Position numbers and translations under genes: made by a program. The notes under the pieces were generated by a model, which searched no databases, was not told where the DNA came from, and worked only from the letters and a program-made list of their open reading frames with translations. A DNA stretch of 64,000 bases from Lamellibrachia columna (lineage: Eukaryota; Annelida; Polychaeta; Sabellida; Siboglinidae): the NCBI GenBank assembly GCA_963662155.1, contig OY759271.1, positions 1,095,001 through 1,159,000 on the forward strand, in the 5' to 3' direction. This document shows, in pieces, positions 55,346 through 64,000 of this stretch (its first letter is position 1; each line of letters opens with the position of its first letter).

Positions 55346-56146
55346 TGTGAACACGTACTTGTAGGTTCGTGCATTCGGCATATTCGCTAGCTCTGTCACG
55401 GGTACAAATAATGCAAACAACGTTCAACTTATCAACAACACCCGTTGCATTTGATTTACTACTACTGCTTTTCTTTACTCTAACCAGTAGTGCACCTGGC
55501 TGATTCTTCGATACACGTGATCCATTCACGAAACTATGATGTTCGGGTGATCCTCGCTGATATATATTGTTCAAGATGCAGTCCGTGGAAACGAAGCTCA
55601 TCCAACCGATGTTGCCGTTGAGGACAACAATGTTACTACTGCGGAATCGCTGTGATCAACCAAGCATGTACGCCATATTCACCGTAATTGCATTGGGATG
55701 TGTTGCTTAATGTTGCATCACATTTGCCTTTACGAAGACTCAGAATCAACTGAATCAATCAGTAATTAGCAGACCCCAGTTCACAGTGAAAGACTGGTGG
55801 TGGTTTGCACAAGCGATGGAGCTATCTATTTATTCTCGTTTCGAAGTTGGACATTTTATTTGAATTTGTTCTGGCTGATATTCCACTCTGGTATAGTTCG
55901 TACAAAGCGTGATGGAAGGGATTGTATTTATACTGATTTTCTTGTCTCCACTCGTTACAGTGTGATCCTGTTATACCGCCGTAGGGCCATACACTACATA
56001 ATGAAAGACGACTAGCAGTGAATGGCTTCCTTTACTCGAGACGGGGAATCTTAGATACAAGAAGTCTAGAGATATATCGACACTGTGCAACAAGTAGGCG
56101 TACATGGAAGGCTTGATTTCCAATATTATGCTGAAACATACTGGGT
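55249..56146. other. Unannotated stretch
   Basis: Contains a CGTG microsatellite (55312-55348). No gene seen. Confidence 0.4.
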
Positions 56147-56548
56147 TTGTTTGTGGGGGCGTTACTGGCGTCTTGGTTACTTTCTGGAAATCTAGCCTTT
56201 CGTGACTGTTTAAAATGTGAAGAATGTTCGGTGTTGCAGCTCACAGCTCAATCTGTACTGGATCGTGAGCGTGCGTGCGTGCTTGCTTGCGTGCATGTTT
56301 GTGTTTGTTCCTGCATCCACCACTTGGAAACAAGAAAACGTATTTGCATATCGACCACATTCGTGTTTAATATCTGTGGCAAACGAATAGGTCCGTGTGT
56401 CTTAATGACACTCTGCAAACCGCAGCTGGAAATTAACGCGCAATGTATCGACAATAAAAATATAAGCTACTGCTGCGATATATTTCCTACAACCCGGTGC
56501 TTACCGGTGTGTGGCGACGATCCTGGATGTCGTGTGGTGTTTGAATGA
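56147..56548 (+). CDS. Cysteine-rich secreted protein candidate
   Basis: 133 codons and TGA. Residues 1-18 (MFVGALLASWLLSGNLAF) look like a signal peptide. The rest has about 18 cysteines: DCLKCEECS near the start, a C-rich middle part that partly overlaps a CGTG-type simple repeat, and a C-terminal block with spacing C-x6-C-x5-C-x9-C-x8-CC-x7-C-x3-C-x5-C. The C-terminal block is not simple sequence and looks like a disulfide-rich domain. I recognise no family. It lies antisense within intron 1. It may be a single-exon gene, the last exon of a spliced gene, or chance. Confidence 0.3.
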   Translation: MFVGALLASWLLSGNLAFRDCLKCEECSVLQLTAQSVLDRERACVLACVHVCVCSCIHHLETRKRICISTTFVFNICGKRIGPCVLMTLCKPQLEINAQCIDNKNISYCCDIFPTTRCLPVCGDDPGCRVVFE

Positions 56549-57506
56549 GTACAACCGCAACGTCATTAATCAATTAGTGTTGCAATATTAGAAAACGCCT
56601 GAAGAGGGAAGATGTGCTTAAACGTATGCTTGCTGCCATGTAGTCAGCCATATTGGCCGCCATATTGGATGTCACCAAGATGACAGTGAGTCAACGTCGC
56701 TAAATCCTTACGAGACATCCGAGATCAAGTAAGCATTTAATCAGGAAGTGGATATATCCATATTACTTTCATGTTTGTTGGACATGTTTGGTCGCTACGA
56801 CAAACGACACAGATGCCGCATGTGTTTTGTAGGTTACACACTGTCTCGCTGTCGCATGACTAAGTGTGTTTAACACACGCTGTAGCCACAGCCTGTTGCA
56901 TTTCATTATACTAAAACGATGTCTCAGAGTACCTGTTTCTGGAGCCTGTGTAATGATCTGGGATGGTTTCATTATAAGCCAAAGATAACATTGCATACAC
57001 TTTCACCTCAAGAATAGGACTAATCTAGTAACTAAACCGATTAGTACGTTGGAAGCCTGCAACAGTCGGTGCTGGTGAAATATATTGAATACGTTTCTGG
57101 GGGATACGTATGTAAGTGCAAAAAGCTCTCTGACCGTTGGTGAAACGACACGTTGGAAGGTAAGAAAAGAAAGGTAAGTAACCGAAAGATCAGCCTCTCG
57201 TCTATTGGCTGGCCTATTCATAGAAGTTCTGCTTCATTATCGTCAGTGTCATCGGCGGCATCACGGCCTTCGTCATCATTACGATGTTACCATTATGATA
57301 GTTTAAAGAAAGGTCACAACCGTGGCGTAAAAGCATGTTTCCAAGTCATAAGTCACTGTGGTTACGACGTTGCCCTGTTGTGCAGCGTAACGACATTTTC
57401 CTGATGATAAAAACATAACGGCATCTCCCTGACGTTGAAGAGAAAACATGATTAGGTTTTTTCCCGGAGGCTGAATTTTAAATAATTCGACATTCGGCGC
57501 ACTTAC
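56549..57506. other. Unannotated stretch at the 5' end of intron 1
   Basis: No repeats or further exons recognised. Confidence 0.4.
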
Positions 57507-58312
57507 TTGAAAGAGAGCGTGTTGAGACGGTTACAGCCGAAGAACGGCACCGAGTATGTGACAACCCAGGCGCGGGCGCCGTCACAGTCGACATAGGGCT
57601 GAGTCCATTTGCCCTGTCGCGTCGTCGTCACGACGGTTGACACGTTCATCCTTCGCGTCGACTCCATCTGCCTCTTACACACATCTTTGTGTTGCCATAG
57701 CAACTGCGAGTAATCGGCGCTGCGCTGCGTCAGGAACCAGCGAAAAGCGTCGGAGTCGTTCAGTGCTCGCTTGCCCTTCGACACGACCTCGAGGTTCTTC
57801 GCATAATACTTCCCGTTGTGCGCGTAGACGTAGGGACAGAATTGGCGCCGTTCGTCGGCCGAATACTGGCCGACGTCGAATGCGATGGCACTTCCGTAGA
57901 CGACACCGCGTCCGCCCTGCACCGTCGCCCGGGCGAGCGAATAGTAAAACGCGTCGTTGTAGGCGCTGCTCTGCGCCGGGCCGCGTGCGACGCTGAACAG
58001 GTTGTTGAAGACGTTAGCAGTCCGGACGGCTACCGACTCCTCGTCGGCGAACCGTCCGTACGCCTGGTCGGGCAGCGCATAGCCAAACTGTGAGAGGTGC
58101 GCGCTCGAGCAGTTGGCAGCGTCCGGACGGGTGTATTCGATATATTCCAGAACGGCGGTGGTCGGGTCTAGTCTCGCCAACTCGAGCAGCACCTGTACGT
58201 ACCTGGGTCGGGGTGCATTCTCCGGGCGGGGGACGCGCGGAGAGGCTGGGGTCGCGCCGAGCACGAGCGAGAAGTAGACGAGCAGGCCGAAGAAGGCGTC
58301 GGCCATATCCAT
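57507..58312 (-). CDS. GPR158/GPR179-like class C receptor, exon 1 (signal peptide and Cache-like ectodomain)
   Basis: First coding exon of an orphan class C GPCR related to vertebrate GPR158/GPR179 and insect Smog. Residues 1-20 are a hydrophobic signal peptide (MDMADAFFGLLVYFSLVLGA) and are followed by a proline-rich stretch. Residues about 40-265 form the Cache-like extracellular domain. N-glycosylation sequons lie at N67, N185 and N223; cysteines are at 68, 159, 212, 243 and 260. The WTQPYVDC stretch (236-243) lines up with the WSPPYLEC segment that I recall from human GPR158. The start ATG at 58312 has A at -3 and G at +4, and a second in-frame ATG follows two codons later. The exon ends in phase 2 (AA) at GTAAGT and joins exon 2 to make a Lys codon. 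Family assignment rests on the whole exon chain, because this domain alone is divergent. It is GC-rich, unlike the surrounding intron. Confidence 0.88.
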
Positions 58313-58475
58313 ATTGGCGTGAATGTCGGCCGCAATAGTACTGCGACAGCAGCACCGTCAGCGACGTTCTCAGAATATCGTGTGTTGTCGATGGCTGCAG
58401 TGGCGGCGGCGGCGGCGGCGGTGGCAGCACGACCGGATCAATATTGCCAAGAAATCCTTCAGCAGCGCTGCTCAT
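58014..58475 (-). other. Overlapping upstream ORF in the receptor 5' region (candidate uORF)
   Basis: A 153-codon frame starting at ATG 58475 (A at -3) runs out of frame across the receptor start codon at 58312 and ends inside exon 1. It contains a run of eight prolines and is Arg-rich, as expected for an alternative frame of GC-rich DNA. If transcription starts upstream of 58475, this ATG would be met first. No transcript evidence is visible. Confidence 0.3.
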
Positions 58476-58915
58476 GTTACATCAAAGTCTAAATGTTCAA
58501 CCGGCGCCAAACATGTCGTCGACGTCGTCATAGAAGCGACGTCTGCGACCACGGCGACGACGACGACAACTGGACGCCGTGGTCCGGGAGGCGGCGGTGG
58601 CGACGACAGCGATTCCCGGCTAGAACGCGGACGACGGCGACGTCGACGACACAGACAAAACTAGCTCCGGTTCGACTCGCGTTTCTGTAGCCGGGGCGGC
58701 TTGTAGCGTATCACACAGTCAATTACAGCTCGCCTGGCGGCGGCGGCGGTGGCGTCGGTTGTGGCGGTGGCGGTGGCCCCCGAGATCTGTCATTACAGCA
58801 AAGCGAACGGACGCCGCATCCCATCGATGCTGACTCGCTGTAGTCGGCAGCTTCTGCATTCCACGCACGCGTACAACGCCGCTTCCCGATCGCCCTTCCC
58901 TAGTCGCGAACGGCA
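58313..58915 (-). promoter_or_regulatory. CpG-rich 5' flank of the receptor gene
   Basis: The DNA just upstream of exon 1 is GC-rich with many CpG and short GGC/GCC, GAC and CGG runs (for example near 58395-58425 and 58735-58780). This contrasts sharply with the AT-rich or repetitive DNA around it. It is the natural place for the promoter and 5' UTR. No TATA box or clear initiator was identified, so this is placement by composition only. Confidence 0.45.
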
Positions 58916-58921
58916 CAATTA

Positions 58922-59410
58922 AATAAATTAGCGTGTCGATGGCGGGGCTGTGTTAGTGTGTCTCGGTGGCGTGGATGCGTTAGTGTGTCTTGATGGCGGG
59001 CTGTGTTAGCGTGTCTTGATGGCGGACTGTGTTAGCGTGTCGTGTTGGCGGGTTGTGTTAGTGTGTCTCGATGGCTGGATTGTGTTAGTGTGTCTTGATT
59101 GCGGGCTGTGTTAGTGTGTCGAAGCAGGGATGTGTTAGTGTGTCTTGATGGCGGGCTGTGTTAGTGTGTCTCGATGGCGGGATGTATTAGTATTTCTCGA
59201 TGGCTGGGCTGTGTTAGTGTGGCTTGATGGTCGGCTGTGTTAGTGTGTCGAAGCGGGGATGTGTTAGTGTGTCGATGGCTGTGTTAGTGCGTTGATAGCG
59301 GGGATGTGTCAGTGTGTCGATGGCTGTGTTAGTGAATGTGTTAGCGTGTGTTGGTGGTTGTGTTTGCGTGTGCCATTGCTTGCGTTAGCGTGTGTCAGCG
59401 AATGCGTTAG
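58922..59410. repeat. About 26-bp degenerate minisatellite upstream of the receptor gene
   Basis: About 17 diverged units of TGATGGCGGGCTGTGTTAGT plus GTGTC, with length variation. Confidence 0.9.
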
Positions 59411-61139
59411 TAAGATGAGTATACATGCTTTGATGCGTTTCGGGGATTGGGTACAGCTATAACAACTAATGTGAAATGACGACTGCAGTGCTAATCTGCC
59501 CGCAGGGCCTGCACTCAACCACCAACAGCAACCGCCATTTCTGACCAAGTTGTCAGCGCTGGACAGTCACTGTGGCATTTTAACGGTGGCGGCCGAGGCG
59601 CCGTTTACGTAAGGGATGATGCTGCAGCACTGTTGTCTTTACGCCAGCCGTCGGTCGCCAGCCGTCTCACTCGTCCATTTTGTTACTACATCCGAATAAT
59701 ACATTTGCATATTGCATCAATGACGGCCCGATGGAGGTGGGGCGGAAACGGAGTGTTCGCTGTTACAATGACGACCACACTCGCCGCGTCTGTTTCCGTT
59801 GACGCCGTGCGCATGCGCAGACGTGGTCTTGAAGCGCGCTTTTGTCAGAACAGTGTGACGTCTGACCCGCAGTGCCTGCTACACACCTACTGCCGTAGGA
59901 AAGACACCCACATTTCAAACGAAAGGCGATGATCCTGCGAGAACTCATTCGTCTGGGACATTTAGGACATTATTAAGATGCAATAAACACGTATGTAGTG
60001 TATGTAATCATTGTTATACTTATATCACTAAAGTTACTTGACAATAAAGATGCAGATATATAGAACGTTTTGTGATGAATACCATAACATCACGTGATGT
60101 TCTGCGCGTAGATTTTTGACAGTATCTTTCATTATTAGACGATAAACTCATCATAATAAGTTATTTTGAGCACAGTTCCACCGTGTTTATAAATTATAAT
60201 ATATTTATTTATTTAAATTGATTGTACAGCATTGCACATTACTGTATGACACTAATGATTATGTTATTTTAATATGAATGAATATTTATAAAATACCTGT
60301 ATGGTCAGTAAACTAAAATAAAAAATGCCTGTGGCATTCCTGTTAGACAGCTTGTTACAAAGAGAAGACGCCTACATTATGTTTCTTTGGCGTCATAAGA
60401 GTTACATTTGAAACGACCCCGCATCACCAAAGACAAATTGCATGCCACACGTGTTACTGTTTTGCTATTCTCAACAAAATAAAACTTCAGATTCCATTGA
60501 GCAGAAACTACACGCATGGGGATCGTAAAATGCGTGTCGTAAACAGCCAATAAGTAGCTCGAGCAGAGGAGATGCAAGGCAGTTTTATTTTGTGTCTTGG
60601 CACCAGCATGCAGTAGCGCTTTCGTCAAACCTTACAATTTTGTTTTCGAAAAAATCAACATGGATAATGCTGTCTGTCGTTTGTCGGCCAAAACAGATTA
60701 TGTCTGCATACGCAGGGGATCCTTTCGACGCGGATAAGCCCGCCTACATCCAGCCAGCAACCTAACCAGTGTAACATTATTAGTATATCACCGGCCCGGA
60801 AGTGAAATCATATCTGTCTCCTGCACATAATCGCTGCAACCATACGAGAAGGGACACAGCCACGTCGCGTGGATCCAGGGCGCGGCTACACTGCGCATAC
60901 GGCGACACATTGTCGGGCTTATTCCCACGCAGTGCACTTTCTTTATTGCGGAGTCCGACCGGTTAATGCGTAATATCAGGTGATTGTACCGGATGTGTTC
61001 AGCCTGAATGCGGTAATCAATCACAGTTTTGTGTTAAGGACGCGTAGTCTGATTTTTTAAATCGTAAAATCATGGTATACAGTATAAACCATGTCTGTTC
61101 TGGCATCTGGACCGCTGAAATGTGTTTTAATTAACTACA
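59411..61139. other. Unannotated intergenic stretch
   Basis: AT-rich from 59960 to 60360, otherwise mixed. Small ORFs show no recognisable features. Confidence 0.4.
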
Positions 61140-61255
61140 GTGTGTTAATATAATTTGACCGTTATTTGATTAATTTGAGTGCTTCGACCCGAATATCATG
61201 TTTACATAGCATGCTGAACCTCAAGGTCAATATTTTTAAACAGAAAACGGTAAAC
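61140..61255. repeat. Dispersed repeat, copy 2
   Basis: GTTAATATAATTTGACCGTT, TTAATTTGAGTGCTTCGACC and CAAGGTCAATATTTTTAAAC correspond in order to the copy at 8187. Confidence 0.6.
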
Positions 61256-61671
61256 TTATATTTAAAAATTGTGGTTCATTCAAACATATTTGAGCGGTCA
61301 AGCTGTTAAAATATAGATAAACCTTTGTTGTTTATACAATAAAACATGATTTGACAATAACAATGACCAGACTATGCACCTTTAAACTCCGCCTTCTGTC
61401 CATGTGGCGTTATTGGATACAAACAGATGTTCACGGTATGTACTTAAAAGTGTTCAAAATGTTGTTGTAGACGGATACGTTAACATAAACTATGTTATCA
61501 TAATAATTATGTTTATGTATACATGGCATTAGGTAATATATTTGTTTAGTTGTTTTTTTTTATGAAAACGCATATATTCTACATTAAATGGCAATAACGC
61601 TAGGTAAAGGTACCATCGTATCGCGTGGTTGGTCACTTGTGAACCGTCTTCACTTGCAGGTTACTAAGACG

Positions 61672-61803
61672 TGTGTATGTATGTATGTATGTATGTATGT
61701 ATGTATGTATGTATGTATGTATGTATGTATGTATGTATGTATGTATGTATGTATGTATGTATGTATGTATGTATGCATGCGTGTATGTATGAATGCATCT
61801 GTG

Positions 61804-61835
<32 letters not shown>

Positions 61836-61847
61836 TGCGTGCGTGAG

Positions 61848-61930
<83 letters not shown>
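61672..61930. repeat. (GTAT)n and (GCGT)n microsatellites
   Basis: About 110 bases of GTAT units followed by GTGT and about 110 bases of GCGT units. Confidence 0.98.
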
Positions 61931-62544
61931 ATGTATCCGTACATCATCAGCGTTTGGGACCACAGTGTAACTCACATGTGGTAATTCTCCCATAGCGTTG
62001 CGTGTACGATCAATCTCCACCAAACATATGCCTCTCTGGTCAAGAACACTCCATCTTTGTCAATGAACAGCGCATGGGCACATCAACATGCCTGCGAGAA
62101 CTGCACATAATATCACGGTAGGGTTATGACCCAAGATACCTCATAAATCTCGTACAGTGTCCGCGAAAGCTATTGACTTAGCTAATGTGAGCGACGGCAT
62201 GCGAGTTTGGCCCCATTTGTCACTTGATTGAGGTAACTGGCAGCGGCAGCTGAACTCACCGTGACAAAACAATCCAACAATCGTTGAGCATTGCACGTTA
62301 CATGTCGATCCTGGCAGATCTGTTCCTGCAAACACAAGTTCAACTTATCTCGGATGCTTTCAGCCACACTGCTATTACTGCGCCAAACGCTGTTCATTTT
62401 TGTTGCCAAACAATCCAACAATGTCGAACATTGCCAAGAACTCATTTTCTTAGTTGAGCGACGGAGGCAATGTGGACTGAACGAAATTCAAATGGTGGCA
62501 AAGTGCATACATAACAAGCACAAAAGTACGCATAAAACCACCCA
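61931..62544. other. Unannotated stretch with a duplicated segment
   Basis: A motif AAACAATCCAACAATG(T/G)C recurs near 62267 and 62408 within related flanks (CATTG...TGCCAA), possibly an old duplication. No gene seen. Confidence 0.35.
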
Positions 62545-63038
<494 letters not shown>

Positions 63039-63583
63039 TGGCTTAGTGGAAACTATATACCACTTTTCTGTATCAAAGCATGCCTGTCCCGTTTTAGAGA
63101 TAACCTCTCCTAAGCAAGAAAAGGAACGGTCGTAAAACATCAGCCAACCAATATGACAACCAAATTGACCGCAAGCAAAACATAGCTTTTTGGTTTAACC
63201 TGTAGTCGCTAGGGAGCGGCACTAGTATTTACGTTAACTGTTCGTTCTTTGTTGCGCGTGATACCATTCGTCGATGAAACCAAGTGCGTGAAATAGCTTT
63301 TCAATATTTCTACAACTGCGAACAGTATATATCACTAGCTATGCATACATACCCAGGCTCTTTGCTTTCATACACAGGGGAAGAAATGCAAATTCAAATT
63401 GGTTTACAGTTTTAGATTCAATAACGTATACCCTGCTTCGTATTTATCTAGCAATGTTTTTAGAAGTAATGTAGCATTTAATAGACAACGCAGCTATTTA
63501 TCGAAAGTCCCGTTGTTTTGTTTCTTTTGTGATTAACATTCACATCGCATAAGTGCTTTCATACTTTTAAAATCGGGTGATTT
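63039..63583. other. Unannotated stretch
   Basis: Nothing recognised. Confidence 0.4.
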
Positions 63584-64000
63584 TGAACAAGATTGAACAA
63601 GATCCACAGAAAAACACACAGTTGCCTTGTGGACAAGGAAGCCATTGACTTATCGAAAGTCCAACAACTTTTTATCTATCTATTTTACACGTCTTTCTGA
63701 GATATTTGTCAATCTTGTTTTTAAACACATTCACGCTGCTATCATTTACACAATCTGTAGATAATTTATTCCATTCATTTATTGTCCTCTGTGCGAATGA
63801 TACTTTCTGATATCCGATCTACACCGATCCTCCAACCTTATTCCGTGTCCTCTGGTTCTACTATCTTTCTTAAGTGAGAAAAACAATTTCTGCCAATATT
63901 TTCATACCCATTCAATATCTTAAAACTCCAATTTAATTTCCTCTTGGTTTCTGGGGATGCTGAGCCACATTCGCATTTAAGCGTTTTCATGGTTGTGACG
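63584..64000 (-). mobile_element. Diverged CR1 3' end, continuing past the right edge
   Basis: Tail units GATTGAACAA, then GTGGACAAGGAAGCCATTGA, CACAATCTGTAGATAATTTA, GTCCTCTGTGCGAATGATAC and GAGAAAAACAATTTCTGCCA. Alignable with the 31.9-kb CR1 along the whole stretch but clearly older, with many substitutions. Confidence 0.85.

Overview
The window is a draft-scaffold piece (one 200-N gap at 51,685-51,884) of an invertebrate animal genome. Introns with GT-AG borders, CR1/L2/RTE-type retrotransposons, very abundant micro- and minisatellites, and a receptor family known from bilaterians all point to a metazoan, probably marine. The species cannot be told from the sequence.

One protein-coding gene dominates. 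On the minus strand nine exons (58,312 down to 624) encode the first 695 residues of a class C orphan receptor of the GPR158/GPR179 (metabotropic glycine receptor, insect Smog) family: signal peptide and Cache-like ectodomain (exon 1), a linker with the conserved DIDQC motif (exon 2), an EGF-like cysteine-rich region plus TM1 (exon 3), TM2 (exon 4), TM3 (exon 5), TM4 and the second extracellular loop (exon 6), TM5-TM6 (exon 7), TM6-TM7 (exon 8) and the DPEDIR cytoplasmic segment (exon 9). All eight junctions keep the reading phase and use GT-AG sites. The 3' end of the gene lies beyond the left edge. Intron 1 is about 46.5 kb and holds most of the window.

Layout: 1-11 kb, exons 9 to 2 with introns carrying a 40-bp, a 19-bp, two tetranucleotide/dinucleotide, a 39-bp, a 52-bp, an 11-bp and a large 42-bp tandem array, plus an L2-type reverse transcriptase fragment. 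11-16.8 kb, CR1 fragments, including a perfect 57-bp hairpin. 16.8-24.3 kb, a 58-bp satellite of about 129 units. 24.8-26.7 kb, an L2 reverse transcriptase pseudogene with a 62-bp tandem expansion inside it. 31.9-36.4 kb, a full-length CR1 element with two intact ORFs joined by a candidate -1 frameshift site. 39.9-42.9 kb, a second, broken CR1 copy. 43.2-49.9 kb, RTE-like fragments, a 1-kb fold-back element and purine tracts. 50-55.3 kb, more arrays, among them an 88-bp array whose units each encode a signal-peptide-like segment followed by a splice-donor consensus. 56.1-56.5 kb, a cysteine-rich secreted ORF candidate. 57.5-58.9 kb, exon 1 and its CpG-rich 5' region. 58.9-64 kb, minisatellites, long CA-rich repeats and a CR1 remnant.

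The strongest unexplained signals are the T TTA AAC slippery site at the CR1 ORF1/ORF2 junction, the CR1-derived perfect hairpin, the 88-bp signal-peptide array, and the repeated pattern of minisatellites arising inside retrotransposon sequence.
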